From: Niabella agricola
GTDB taxonomy: Bacteria; Bacteroidota; Bacteroidia; Chitinophagales; Chitinophagaceae
Direction of reading: 5' to 3'
DNA: 64,000 bases
Assembly (NCBI RefSeq): GCF_021538615.1
Contig: NZ_JAJHIZ010000003.1
Coordinates: forward strand, 992,001-1,056,000
A program made the position numbers and the translations under genes. This document shows positions 25,054 to 33,774 of this stretch, piece by piece (the stretch's first letter is position 1; each line of letters opens with the position of its first letter). The notes under the pieces are model-generated. The model worked only from the letters and a program-made list of their open reading frames with translations, did no database searches and was not told the DNA's origin.

Positions 25054-25096
25054 AAAAAAAGCGGCGGTCTTAATAGCAGAGACCGCCGCTTTTTTT
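25054..25096 (+). terminator. Strong rho-independent terminator
   Basis: AAAAAAAGCGGCGGTCT and AGACCGCCGCTTTTTTT form a 10-base GC-rich stem with flanking A/T runs and a 9-base loop, 22 bases after the htrA stop. It is symmetric enough to act on either strand. Confidence 0.88.
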
Positions 25097-25307
25097 GAAA
25101 CAGTCGTTCCGGAACTGCTGGGTTCAGCACTTCTTTACAAAACAGTTATGTCATTCCTCCGAATCCGCATCTCCTTTCCCAGGCGGCCTTTTTTTTGTAT
25201 ATTTATGCTGCACAACCCGCCATCTCAACCGGCTGTCCTTTTACCTTGTTTGCGAGCGAATATTAAAAGCGCAGACAGTACCGGTAGTGGCTTCTAAAAA
25301 CAAGCAC

Positions 25308-26174
25308 ATGAAAAAGATCCTGGCGCTTACCGATTTTTCAAAAAACGCAGCACATGCTATTGAGTATGCATTAAGCCTGGCACCGCTTTGGCAAACAGAA
25401 GTCCTAACCCTGTTGCATGTATATGAAGCACCTGTTATTTTTCAGCCAGACCCCTCCGGCGGCATGAGTCCAGACGGCGCGCCAGGCTTGGTTAACTATG
25501 CCCTGATCGCCGAGCAATCCGAAGCACTTGCAGCAAATAGCCGACAGCAAATCAACGCATTTAGGGAGCAGCTTTCGACCCGCTACTCCTCTATTTCCAT
25601 CACTGCAGAAGTGGTGGAAGGGCTACTGGGCGATGTGGTAAACGAGCGGCTCCAATCGACTGGTTCAGACCTGGTGGTAATGGGGATCGGAGAAAAATCA
25701 GGACTCGAGAAGGTACTCATCGGCAGCAATGCCATCAAAGCCATCGAAGGCATTGATGGCCCATTGCTGATCGTACCAGAACAGGCGACAGATAACGTTC
25801 CGAAAAAGATAGCGCTGGCATCTGATCTTGAAATACTAAGCGATACCAATATCCGGCAGCTGGAACAGTTTGTAATGCGCTTACCGGCAAATGAGCTGCA
25901 GGTCATTAATGTGAATATGAATCCTGCCGACCCTGTGAACCAGGAAAGGGTCAGCGCCATTAAAGCACAATTGCATCGATTGAATGTGGTAACGCATCTT
26001 CAGCAAGCTTCAAACGTGGAAGCCGGGCTGGAGGAGTTTGTTATCCAACATCAGATTTCCCTGCTGGTATTTCTTCATCACGAACGCAGTTTTTTGGGAC
26101 AGTTGTTTCATAAAAGTATCGGTAAACAAATCGCCTGGCATACCAGGATACCCATACTGCGGTTGAAAGGATAA
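25308..26174 (+). CDS. Tandem universal stress protein (two UspA domains)
   Basis: A 288 aa protein with two UspA domains. The first (about residues 1-145) starts MKKILALTDFSKNAAHAIEY and ends with the nucleotide-binding loop VVMGIGEKSGLEKVLIGSNA (G-2x-G-9x-G-S/N) near residue 125. The second (about 150-288) is degenerate: it keeps the fold (KKIALASDLEIL) but ends SLLVFLHHERSFLGQLFHKS without a clean ATP loop. Loss of nucleotide binding in one half is common. The ATG at 25308 is chosen because the longer upstream reading runs into the terminator and is unlike the family. Confidence 0.88.
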   Translation: MKKILALTDFSKNAAHAIEYALSLAPLWQTEVLTLLHVYEAPVIFQPDPSGGMSPDGAPGLVNYALIAEQSEALAANSRQQINAFREQLSTRYSSISITAEVVEGLLGDVVNERLQSTGSDLVVMGIGEKSGLEKVLIGSNAIKAIEGIDGPLLIVPEQATDNVPKKIALASDLEILSDTNIRQLEQFVMRLPANELQVINVNMNPADPVNQERVSAIKAQLHRLNVVTHLQQASNVEAGLEEFVIQHQISLLVFLHHERSFLGQLFHKSIGKQIAWHTRIPILRLKG

Positions 26175-26185
26175 ACATTTGCTGG

Positions 26186-26836
26186 TTAAGACGGCAATAC
26201 CCGGTTGATAATGGCACTGATCTCCGGGGCACGGTTCCAAACCATCATATGTGTGCCCTCTTTGATGACATAATCCGGTGTAATATACTTTATGGGGAAG
26301 ATCCGATCGCGGTCACCGTGAATGTGGACAACATTTTTAAAGCCATTGGTGTTTCTCCAGTTGAGGATCTTATCAAACGACCAGTTTACATAACTAAGCT
26401 TTGCTGTTTTCCGATAGGTATTTGCAAATTCCTGTTCTTCGGGCGTATAAGCGCCCAGTCTCCGGTTAGCAATCCGGTATGCCGCCTCGCTTTGCTGGAT
26501 CTTTCTTACGGGAAAGATCCGGTTCAACCGAAGCGCCCCTGCAAGCCGCATTTCCAGCGGCATTTCAGCTCGTTGCTTGATACTGGAAATCAGGATCACC
26601 TGTTTAATATTCCGGAAGCCGGCAATTTCCAGCGCCACCATTCCTCCAAATGAAATTCCCATCAAAATGGCATCTTCATCCTTAATGCCTGCTGCCATAC
26701 GCCGCGCATAAGCATTGAATGACTCCTTCGGATCAGGATCAAGCCAGTTTAGAAAGCATAGCTCAGCCTTATCAATAACCAGGTTACTATAGATGCGCTC
26801 GTCTACCCCAAATCCCGGTATGCAGTAAAGGTTCAC
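26186..26836 (-). CDS. Alpha/beta hydrolase
   Basis: A 216 aa alpha/beta hydrolase. It begins MNLYCIPGFGVDERIY, has the nucleophile elbow GISFGGMVALEIA (GxSxGG, Ser near residue 63), an acid in HIHGDRDRIFP (about 175) and a late His in KEGTHMMVWN (about 194). The oxyanion loop and catalytic triad therefore appear complete. The substrate is unknown. It converges on the UspA gene with only 11 bases between the stops. Upstream lies a 225-base low-complexity intergenic region. Confidence 0.8.
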   Translation of the reverse strand: MNLYCIPGFGVDERIYSNLVIDKAELCFLNWLDPDPKESFNAYARRMAAGIKDEDAILMGISFGGMVALEIAGFRNIKQVILISSIKQRAEMPLEMRLAGALRLNRIFPVRKIQQSEAAYRIANRRLGAYTPEEQEFANTYRKTAKLSYVNWSFDKILNWRNTNGFKNVVHIHGDRDRIFPIKYITPDYVIKEGTHMMVWNRAPEISAIINRVLPS

Positions 26837-26839
26837 TTT

Positions 26840-27058
26840 TAAGTACTAAGTCCTAAATTCTAAAATTTCAAGATATAAACAGCGCGCGTTCCTGTCCCTT
26901 TAATAAATCATAAAATATAAAGACTAAGCTTTAATGACCAAACGCTAAATACTAAACACTAAAACCGAAGTCCAAAAACCACAGGCACCAGAAAGTATCT
27001 CCCATTCACAATTCACTTCTCACTATCCATCCCCAACAACTCACCGCTCACAATCCCC
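26840..27058. repeat. Intergenic low-complexity repeat
   Basis: Reiterated short words (AAGTACTAAGTCCTAAATTC, CGCTAAATACTAAACAC, CTCACTATCC, CAATTCACTTCTC) fill the space between the hydrolase and aspartate kinase genes. Same class as the other intergenic repeats; not coding. Confidence 0.5.
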
Positions 27059-27061
27059 CTG

Positions 27062-28384
27062 CTAATCCAGCCCAAACATTCCCTTATTCAGTTGCTTCAG
27101 CAGGTGCACTTTTTCGTCGGCGCTTACCAGCAACGATATATTATGCGGACTTCCTCCATAGGATACCATGCGAATGGGTACATTGCGGATGGAACCGAAC
27201 AGTTTCTTGATGATCTCTTCCGTTTCGCTGATACGGTACCCTACCACGGAAACAATAGTTTGATCGGTGTCGACCGTTACGGTTCCCAGCACCTCCAGTT
27301 CTTTTATGATTTGTTCCAGGTGATCTGCATTGTCGATGGTCAAAGACACCGCCACTTCCGATGTCGTGATCATATCGATAGAGGTTTTGTATTTTTCAAA
27401 CACCTCAAATACTTTCCGAAGGAATCCATACGCCAGCAACATGCGGCTGCTTTTTATGCGAATGGCATAAATATGGTCTTTGGCAGCCACGGCCTTCACG
27501 CCGGTGCCGGAAGCCTCCTGCGTAATTAGCGTTCCTTTAGCCTCTGGCTCCATGGTATTGAGCAGCTTTACCGGTATCTTATATTGCTGGGCCGGCCATA
27601 TCGATGCCGGGTGCAGGATCTTTGCTCCAAAATAGGCCAGCTCGGCAGCTTCTTCAAAACTAAGCTGTTCCACCGGACGGGTAGTACCTACAACCCTTGG
27701 ATCGTTGTTATGCATACCGTCTATATCGGTCCATATTTCGCAAACGGAAGCGCTGATCGCTGCCGCAATCAGAGACGCAGAATAATCACTGCCTCCACGC
27801 TTAAGGTTATCTACCTCCCCTCTTGCATTGCGGCAAATATATCCCTGTGTAACCAGTATTTTTTTATCTGCATGCTGGGCCAGCAGCTGTGTTAATTTGA
27901 TGCGGATGCTACCGATCTGCGGCTCCTCATTTTCATCGATGCTCATAAACTCCAGCGCCGGGAGCAGGGCATAAGATTCACCTTGTTCTTCCAGATAGGT
28001 AGCGAATATTTTAGTGGACAGCAGTTCACCCTGGGCAAGAATGTCCTTGCTCAGCGCCTCGGAAAAGGAGATCTTCAAAATAATATTTAAGAATTCGAAA
28101 TGTTCATCTACAATGGCCTGTGCCTTTGCCAGGGCTGTTTCTTTCGTAAAAAGTTCTTTAAGGAATGTATTGTAATGTTCCTGCAGATTGTTGATCGATT
28201 GCTGTGCCGAATGACGGTCGCCGCGCGCAATGGCGTTTCCGATTTCTACCAGGGCATTTGTAGTACCGGAAAGAGCGGAAAGTACCACAACAGCGGTTTC
28301 CTCTTCTTTCTGCAAAAGCGAAGCAATATGTTTCATCCGTTCTGGTTTACCAACACTGGTACCTCCAAATTTCATTACCTTCAT
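27062..28384 (-). CDS. lysC: Aspartate kinase
   Basis: Phosphorylates aspartate, the first step toward lysine, threonine, methionine and diaminopimelate. The 440 aa protein is monofunctional. The kinase domain opens MKVMKFGGTSVGKPERM and includes FLARG-type features: GYICRNARGEV, TLKRGGSDYSASL as NLKRGGSDYSASL, and WTDIDGMHNNDPRVV. The C-terminal regulatory part has two ACT-like regions (about residues 300-370 and 375-440), including TIVSVVGYR. The ACT domains suggest end-product feedback control. A second aspartate kinase fused to homoserine dehydrogenase may exist elsewhere, but not in this window. Confidence 0.93.
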   Translation of the reverse strand: MKVMKFGGTSVGKPERMKHIASLLQKEEETAVVVLSALSGTTNALVEIGNAIARGDRHSAQQSINNLQEHYNTFLKELFTKETALAKAQAIVDEHFEFLNIILKISFSEALSKDILAQGELLSTKIFATYLEEQGESYALLPALEFMSIDENEEPQIGSIRIKLTQLLAQHADKKILVTQGYICRNARGEVDNLKRGGSDYSASLIAAAISASVCEIWTDIDGMHNNDPRVVGTTRPVEQLSFEEAAELAYFGAKILHPASIWPAQQYKIPVKLLNTMEPEAKGTLITQEASGTGVKAVAAKDHIYAIRIKSSRMLLAYGFLRKVFEVFEKYKTSIDMITTSEVAVSLTIDNADHLEQIIKELEVLGTVTVDTDQTIVSVVGYRISETEEIIKKLFGSIRNVPIRMVSYGGSPHNISLLVSADEKVHLLKQLNKGMFGLD

Positions 28385-28519
28385 GACTCTTCTTATTTAT
28401 TTCTTTTTACTATTTAGTTTATTGTCTGCAATCGGTTGCCGGCCTCTCCGCTCTAATGGACTACGGCAGTTCTTTCATTACGCATCCGGGCCAACCCTGT
28501 TTGTGCTTACATGCTGCAG

Positions 28520-28536
28520 CCGGGTTCAGCCCGGCC
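28520..28536. other. Inverted repeat between lysC and malate dehydrogenase-like gene
   Basis: GCCGGG-TTCAG-CCCGGC (28520-28536) gives a GC-rich hairpin within the 190-base gap. No T run follows on either strand, so it is not a canonical terminator. It lies 135 bases upstream of lysC and might act in its leader. Confidence 0.3.
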
Positions 28537-28575
28537 GCGAATTTCGCAAAAATTTGCCAGTAAACAGCATCCTTT

Positions 28576-29655
28576 TTAAAATAGCACTCCCAGCTTCGCT
28601 CCCAGTGTTTTCAAATCCTCTGCCACAGCCGGCAGCAACGGAATACCGTTACGCCTTCTTTCGGCTTCCATTTCCCGTTCCGGATCTCCCGGTACCAGCA
28701 CCCGTTCCTGCCCGGGTATAGGAGCGGCCTTGCGAAACCCTCCGATCCAGTCGTCCATATCCCGTTTGTAATCCCCCACTGTACGAAATGCATCCACACG
28801 CAGGGCACCGAAGAAATGGCCGATCCCTTTTCCGGGCTGGCGTTCAGGCATGGCTACATAGGCTGGAAAAGGCGGAACCCAGGGCGCATAATTGGCGCCG
28901 CTCAATAGGGCTGAAAAAATATCCACCACGGCTCCCAATGCATAGCCCTTATGACTGCCATGTTCCCGGTCGCCGCCCAGTGGTAACAAGGCGCCGCCTT
29001 TTTTAAGAATATTGGCATCGGTGCTACTATTTCCTTCGGCATCCTGCACCCATCCGCGGGGAGCTGCTTCATTTTTACGCTGCAATATTTCGAGCTTCCC
29101 ATTTGCGGCAGTGGTTGTGGCGAGGTCTGCTACAAAGGCCGGTTCGCTACCGGCAGGAGCTGCTACACAAATGGGATTGGTGCCTAACATTTTTGACGTG
29201 GAAAAGGTAGGCGCCACCAGCGGACTGGCATTGGTCATGGAAATACCGATCATATCATGCGCTAATGCCTTCATGGCGTGCGCAGCCGCAATACCATAAT
29301 GGTTGCTGTGCTGCACGCTTACCCAGCCGGTACCTACCTGCCGGGCTTTTTCAATTGCCAGCTGCATGGCAAAGGGCGCTACTACAAGCCCTAATCCACC
29401 GTCACCATCCACGACCGCAGTTGACGGTGTTTCATGAATGATCTTTATCTGAGGGGTTGCATTGACGCGCTTCGCCTCCCAAAGCCGCACATAACCCGCC
29501 AGCCGGGCCACACCGTGTGAATCGACGCCCCGCAGGTCTGCGGAAAGCAATACTTCCGCCGCAGTAACCGCATCGGTTTGCGGGCAGCCTATCTTTCTAA
29601 AAATCTGAATGGTAAAATCAAGTAACTGCTGATACGCATAATTTATTTCCTGCAT
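28576..29655 (-). CDS. LDH2-family malate/lactate/ureidoglycolate dehydrogenase
   Basis: An NAD(P)-dependent 2-hydroxyacid dehydrogenase of the unusual LDH2/MDH2 fold, 359 aa. Visible hallmarks are DLRGVDSHGVARLAGYV near residue 46 with the catalytic-site His, VDGDGGLGLVVAPFAM, VQHSNHYGIAAAHAMKA near 120 and LGTNPICVAAPAG near 165, then GSHKGYALGAVVDIFSALLSG, seen as GSHKGYALGAVVDI. The ATG at 29655 is preferred to a GTG six bases upstream. Substrate specificity within the family (malate, sulfolactate, ureidoglycolate) cannot be decided here. It stands alone, with no pathway neighbours. Confidence 0.88.
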   Translation of the reverse strand: MQEINYAYQQLLDFTIQIFRKIGCPQTDAVTAAEVLLSADLRGVDSHGVARLAGYVRLWEAKRVNATPQIKIIHETPSTAVVDGDGGLGLVVAPFAMQLAIEKARQVGTGWVSVQHSNHYGIAAAHAMKALAHDMIGISMTNASPLVAPTFSTSKMLGTNPICVAAPAGSEPAFVADLATTTAANGKLEILQRKNEAAPRGWVQDAEGNSSTDANILKKGGALLPLGGDREHGSHKGYALGAVVDIFSALLSGANYAPWVPPFPAYVAMPERQPGKGIGHFFGALRVDAFRTVGDYKRDMDDWIGGFRKAAPIPGQERVLVPGDPEREMEAERRRNGIPLLPAVAEDLKTLGAKLGVLF

Positions 29656-29788
29656 ACGCACAAAATAACAATAAAGGCTTAAATTATTTTATAAATGTTT
29701 CCGAGCGTACCCTTTACGCCTGGTATGGCGTAAGACTGCATAGCGTGCATCATAGATGGACCAAGGAATTGATGAATACAACCCTGTT

Positions 29789-30667
29789 TTATTTTTTAAC
29801 GCCTGCATCGTGAACATCTTTCCCCACATTTAACTCAATAACCTCAGCCAGATTTTTCATAAACCCGGCATAGGCCAGCATATAATTTTTTTCATTGGGA
29901 TACGGACGGGTATTCAAATACTCCTTCAGCAGGGAATATGCTGTTTCTGCATCTCCGGCATTATAAAATAAAGCAGCAAAAGCAGACGACGGATCAAAAG
30001 CTTTTAAACCGATGCCGCCATTGTAATAAGAAAAAGGCAGGTGGAACTTGCGGGTATCGAAGTAATCACTGCTGGAATTACTAAGCGCCTGAAGGTATAC
30101 TCCGTCATACCGCAGCAGGCTGGCAACCCGCGCTGCTACCTGCGTCCTTGTTTCAGGCCCCTGTGGCGGTTGCCGCCATTGGTTCAGCGATGCATGTCCA
30201 AGATCCACACCTTCATACTGGTCTGCATTTACCCGGTAACAGGCCAGTAAGGCATCGGTATGCTTTTTCTTATAGTCGACCCTCACTGAAAGCGTAAGAA
30301 TGCTGTCAGATAAACCAACGATCTCCCATACCAGATCTTCTTCCTGCATGCCGATCATATCGGGCGGTAACAATTTCCAGGTTCGTTTTTGCTGCCGGCC
30401 CAGACTATCTTCCAGGAACAGCTGATGCGGCAAAATGGTAAGCGCTGTCAGTTCAAAACGATTCTTTAGCCGGGTAAGCGTATCCAGCAAGGGCTCCAGC
30501 TGCTTTTCGGAAGCTTCCTTAGTGCCTACTTTATAGATCAGCCAGCTTCCCTGTATTTTTTTTTCAATCTGGTTTGGAGAAAGCGCTTTAATATCGCCCG
30601 GTGCCGTAACTACCGGCCCGCATCGGGTCATCAAACATAAAAATAAAAAAAAGAAAATCAGGCGCAT
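29789..30667 (-). CDS. Lipoprotein of unknown function
   Basis: A 292 aa protein with a lipoprotein signal peptide (MRLIFFFLFLCLMTRCGPVV; lipobox LMTRC, Cys16). The mature N-terminal part (IQGSWLIYKVGTKEASEKQL) resembles a lipocalin-like 'does it fit' sensor fold, with strands such as LEDSLGRQQKRTWKLLP and LVWEIVGLSDSILTLSV. The C-terminal part holds helices (YDTR, ALFYNAGDAETAYSLLKEYL) that may be a short TPR-like region. Both fold guesses are weak. No neighbour points to a role. Confidence 0.6.
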   Translation of the reverse strand: MRLIFFFLFLCLMTRCGPVVTAPGDIKALSPNQIEKKIQGSWLIYKVGTKEASEKQLEPLLDTLTRLKNRFELTALTILPHQLFLEDSLGRQQKRTWKLLPPDMIGMQEEDLVWEIVGLSDSILTLSVRVDYKKKHTDALLACYRVNADQYEGVDLGHASLNQWRQPPQGPETRTQVAARVASLLRYDGVYLQALSNSSSDYFDTRKFHLPFSYYNGGIGLKAFDPSSAFAALFYNAGDAETAYSLLKEYLNTRPYPNEKNYMLAYAGFMKNLAEVIELNVGKDVHDAGVKK

Positions 30668-30691
30668 TGGTTTTGGCTTTTGACAGGTTTC

Positions 30692-30721
30692 AAAAAAGCC
30701 CCAGTATATGGGGCTTTTTTT
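30692..30721 (-). terminator. Rho-independent terminator of ssb
   Basis: On the minus strand AAAAAAAGCCCC-ATATACT-GGGGCTTTTTTG forms a 5-7 base stem followed by a T run, 17 bases after the ssb stop. The symmetric flanks could also terminate in the other direction. Confidence 0.75.
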
Positions 30722-30737
30722 CAGATAATGCTACATT

Positions 30738-31160
30738 TTAAAACGGAAGATCATCGGCGGTATCATCATTGCCGGTCCCGGATGGTGCTGTACCGGTCGT
30801 TCCGGCATTATAGCCGCCCCCCGCAACAGGCACCCCGCCTTCTCCGCGTCCGCCCAGTAATTGCACCTCTCTTACCCTCAATGATAAAACGGCGCCATTG
30901 GTTCCATCGGTACGGGTAAAACTTCTTACCTCGGGTGTACCTTCCGCATACACCTGTTTTCCTTTTGTCAGGTATTGTGATATTGCAGTACGGTCTGTCC
31001 ACCAGGCACAATCCACCCAGGTTGTTTTTTCCTGGTTATTGCCCTGAGCATCCCGGAAACGTTCCGTATGCGCTACCGTAAAATTGATAACGCTTTTCCC
31101 GTTCACATTATTTACCACACAATCCCGGCCCAGGTTCCCAATGATCTGCATCTTTAACAT
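30738..31160 (-). CDS. ssb: Single-stranded DNA-binding protein
   Basis: Coats single-stranded DNA during replication and repair. The 140 aa protein has one OB fold (MQIIGNLGRDCVVNNVNGKS, NFTVAHTERFRD, TTWVDCAWW, YAEGTPEVRSF), a Gly-rich linker (GRGEGGVPVAGGGYNAG) and the acidic C-terminal tip NDDTADDLPF that recruits partner proteins. The ATG at 31160 is chosen because MLKMQIIGNLG matches the family; the longer reading to 31256 does not. An AAATTTTG element, one mismatch from the -7 consensus, ends six bases before this ATG. Confidence 0.95.
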   Translation of the reverse strand: MLKMQIIGNLGRDCVVNNVNGKSVINFTVAHTERFRDAQGNNQEKTTWVDCAWWTDRTAISQYLTKGKQVYAEGTPEVRSFTRTDGTNGAVLSLRVREVQLLGGRGEGGVPVAGGGYNAGTTGTAPSGTGNDDTADDLPF

Positions 31161-31353
31161 AGTGCTCAAATTTTGATTTATAAAAAATAATTTAGCAAGA
31201 TAATGTTTTCGGGCAGAATCACCTAAAATTTTACGAAACCGTGATAATCGCACCAACCGCTGATTTACAGCACATTACCCCCATTTATACCCAGGAAAAG
31301 AGTTACAGAAACAGCCCTCTTCTGCCAGGCTCCCCAATTCTGGAATCTTAGTT

Positions 31354-31361
31354 TATCTTTG
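31354..31361 (+). promoter_or_regulatory. -7 box (TATCTTTG) upstream of mnmA
   Basis: Exact TAnnTTTG box 12 bases before the mnmA ATG at 31374. No clear -33 element at the expected spacing. Confidence 0.5.
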
Positions 31362-31373
31362 CAGCTTATAATT

Positions 31374-32488
31374 ATGAGCAAGAAAGGAAAAGTTTTAGTG
31401 GCGATGAGCGGTGGTATCGACAGCACAGTGGCGGCACTGATGCTGAATGACCAGGGCTATGAAGTGATTGGCATTACCATGAAAACATGGGATTATACCG
31501 GAAGCGGCGGTGGTAAAAAGGAAACCGGCTGCTGTAATGTAGACAGCTTTAATGATGCCCGCATGGCAGCGGTGCAGCATGGTTTTCCCCATTTCATCCT
31601 GGATATCCGGGAGGAATTTGGTGATTTTGTAGTGAACGATTTTGTAGAAGAATACCTGGCCGGGCGTACCCCCAACCCCTGTGTGCTTTGCAATACCCAT
31701 ATAAAATGGAAGGCGCTGCTGAAGCGGGCTGATGCGTTGGGTTGTGATTTCATTGCAACCGGGCATTACGCCAAAGTGCGTCGTCATGATAACGACCGGT
31801 TTGTGATCAGCAAAGCGGTAGACCATACCAAGGATCAAAGCTATGTGCTTTGGGGAGTAGACCAGGCGCTGCTGGCCCGCACTATTTTACCCCTGGGCGG
31901 TTATCATAAGACGGAGATCCGGCAAATGGCCATGGACTATGGCTATCCCGAACTGGCCAAAAAGAGCGAAAGTTATGAGATCTGCTTTGTTCCGGATAAC
32001 GACTATCGGGGCTTTTTAAAAAGAAGGGTTGAAGGTTTGGAAGAGCGGGTAAACGGGGGTAACTTTATTGACAAAAACGGAAAAGTGCTGGGCCAGCATA
32101 AAGGCTATCCGTTTTATACGATTGGGCAACGGAAAGGTCTCGACATTGCGCTGGGGCGTCCCGTTTTTGTAACGGAAATCAACCCGGACAATAATACGGT
32201 TGTTTTAGGTGATGAAGAAGACCTGGAAAAAAATGAAATGCTGGTTACGCGGATCAACTATATAAATATGACACCATAACACCCGGTATGGAAGCTGTTA
32301 CAAAAATCCGTTACAAGGACAGTGGCACACTGTCTAACCTGTATATGGAAGAGGATGATGTAAAAGTAGCGTTCTACCAGGATGCCAAGGGCATTGCTCC
32401 GGGGCAAAGTGCAGTATTTTATGAAGGAGATGATGTGATCGGAGGCGGCATCATCCGCTCCGGAAGAAAACATCCTTCCTTTAACTAA
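31374..32488 (+). pseudogene. mnmA: tRNA-specific 2-thiouridylase MnmA, one apparent frameshift
   Basis: Adds sulfur to U34 of Lys, Glu and Gln tRNAs. The ATP-binding PP-loop VAMSGGIDSTVAALML, catalytic Cys regions NPCVLCNTHIKW and ESYEICFVPDNDY, and FYTIGQRKGLDIALG are all intact up to about residue 297. Then the frame ends at INYINMTP. The last ~74 residues, including KIRYKDSGTLSNLYMEED and the closing IIRSGRKHPSFN, continue in the next frame to 32488. One missing A in the AAA at 32264-32266 restores INYIKYDTITPGMEAVTKI. Total length then equals the family norm (about 371 aa). Because mnmA is important for growth, sequence error is the likely cause. Confidence 0.86.
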
Positions 32489-32508
32489 TACTTACAATTC
32501 AACCATCG

Positions 32509-33276
32509 ATGCACAAACTGTTTAACCAACTTCCCTTGCTGCTGGCTACCCTGTTGCTGTTTTCCTGTGGTGAAAAGAATGATGCTTTTTCTCCAGAAGC
32601 CCAGGTAAAAGATTATTTCCCTGTGCAGATCGGAAAATCGATCACCTATCGTCTTGATTCGACTGTATTTGTCAGGAGCGGAAGCGTAATGGAAAAACAC
32701 CGGTACCAGGTGAAGCACAGCATTACCGATACCACCAGGGATAATCAGAAACGGTTAACTTATATTGTACAGCGCATGATCCGGAATGCAGACGGCAGTG
32801 GCAGCTGGACCGATAATGGCCGCTATTATATCACACCGCTTGATCATAAAGTGGAGGTCATTGAAGACAACCTGCGCGTTATTAAAATTGCGGGGCCAAT
32901 GCTTGTGGGCAGCACCTGGAAAGGCAATACCTACCTGCCGCTATCGCCTTATGAAGCGGCATTTGGGACACAGGCAGGTGCGGAAATGAATGCCTGGGAA
33001 TTTACGCACAAGGGCCTGGGTAATGAAACCATCGAAGGGCAGCAGTATACAAACGTATGGACCATTGAACAGGCCAATACGGTACGCAACCTTCCGCCCC
33101 CGGCATCCAACCCCGGATACGGTTCAATGGAAGTATCTTCTGAAAAATATTCAAAGGGCATTGGCCTGGTTTACCGGAATTATCAGATCTATGATTTCCA
33201 GCCGCCAAACCAGGGCGTTCCGCAGGGAACCTATGCCGGCTTTGGTATTACCATGTGGATGATCGATCATAATTAA
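32509..33276 (+). CDS. Lipoprotein of unknown function
   Basis: A 255 aa protein with a lipoprotein signal (MHKLFNQLPLLLATLLLFSCG; lipobox LLFSC, Cys about 20). The mature chain is rich in beta strands, with YFPVQIGKSITYRLDSTVF near the start, then tracts such as RLTYIVQRMIRNADGSGSW and KYSKGIGLVYRNYQIYDFQ. This 'pIGkSitY' type opening is common to Bacteroidota lipoproteins of unknown role. It starts 20 bases after the end of mnmA and could be cotranscribed with it. No function is assigned. Confidence 0.65.
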   Translation: MHKLFNQLPLLLATLLLFSCGEKNDAFSPEAQVKDYFPVQIGKSITYRLDSTVFVRSGSVMEKHRYQVKHSITDTTRDNQKRLTYIVQRMIRNADGSGSWTDNGRYYITPLDHKVEVIEDNLRVIKIAGPMLVGSTWKGNTYLPLSPYEAAFGTQAGAEMNAWEFTHKGLGNETIEGQQYTNVWTIEQANTVRNLPPPASNPGYGSMEVSSEKYSKGIGLVYRNYQIYDFQPPNQGVPQGTYAGFGITMWMIDHN

Positions 33277-33367
33277 AGCCCGGAACGGGTATCTGGCAAA
33301 CCGTTTAAATGATCATGATCCTGCAAACGATTGAAGCACCCGGGTTTCGTTAAGCAAACAGTTCGCA

Positions 33368-33697
33368 ATGAAAAATTATATCTTCCTGTTCCTGGCCATT
33401 ATTTTTGAAACCATTGCCACATCCATGCTTAAAACTTCCGAGCAGTTTACCCGGCCGGTCCCCAGCATTATTACGGTTGCCTGCTATGCCGGTGCTTTTT
33501 ATTTTCTCAGTCTCACTTTAAAAACCATTCCGGTTGGTATCGCATATGCGCTTTGGTCGGCCGTGGGCATCGTACTTATCACACTGGTGGGCATCCTGGT
33601 ATTTAAACAGGTTCCCGATCTGCCCGCAATCATTGGCATCCTGCTGATCATTGCCGGTGTTGTAATCATTAATGTTTTTTCAAAAACAGCCGCATGA
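33368..33697 (+). CDS. Small multidrug resistance (SMR) family transporter
   Basis: A 109 aa, four-helix EmrE-type transporter. Helix 1 FLFLAIIFETIATSMLK carries the essential membrane glutamate at position 14 (numbering as in EmrE). Helices follow at about 30-50, 56-76 (YALWSAVGIVLITLVGIL, with the signature YALWSAVG) and 84-104. SMR proteins work as dimers that exchange protons for cations such as quaternary ammonium compounds or guanidinium. No guanidine riboswitch is seen upstream, so the substrate is not settled. Confidence 0.92.
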   Translation: MKNYIFLFLAIIFETIATSMLKTSEQFTRPVPSIITVACYAGAFYFLSLTLKTIPVGIAYALWSAVGIVLITLVGILVFKQVPDLPAIIGILLIIAGVVIINVFSKTAA

Positions 33698-33774
33698 TTT
33701 ATACAAATATTCCGACAGTCAAACAGGTTACACAACCCCGGCAGTCCGAATACTAAACAGCCGGTTCAATTTCT

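Noticed and set aside
25095..25307. N-terminal extension of the UspA protein
   Set aside because: It overlaps the terminator after htrA and has no similarity; the ATG at 25308 begins a normal Usp domain.
26840..27058. Possible CRISPR or satellite from reiterated words
   Set aside because: Repeat units are variable in length and sequence with no regular spacers; they match the generic low-complexity intergenic family.
28520..28536. Terminator between the malate dehydrogenase-like gene and lysC
   Set aside because: The GC-rich hairpin has no adjacent T run on either strand, so it is listed only as an inverted repeat.
33277..33367. Guanidine riboswitch before the SMR transporter
   Set aside because: The 91-base gap shows no recognisable guanidine riboswitch core.
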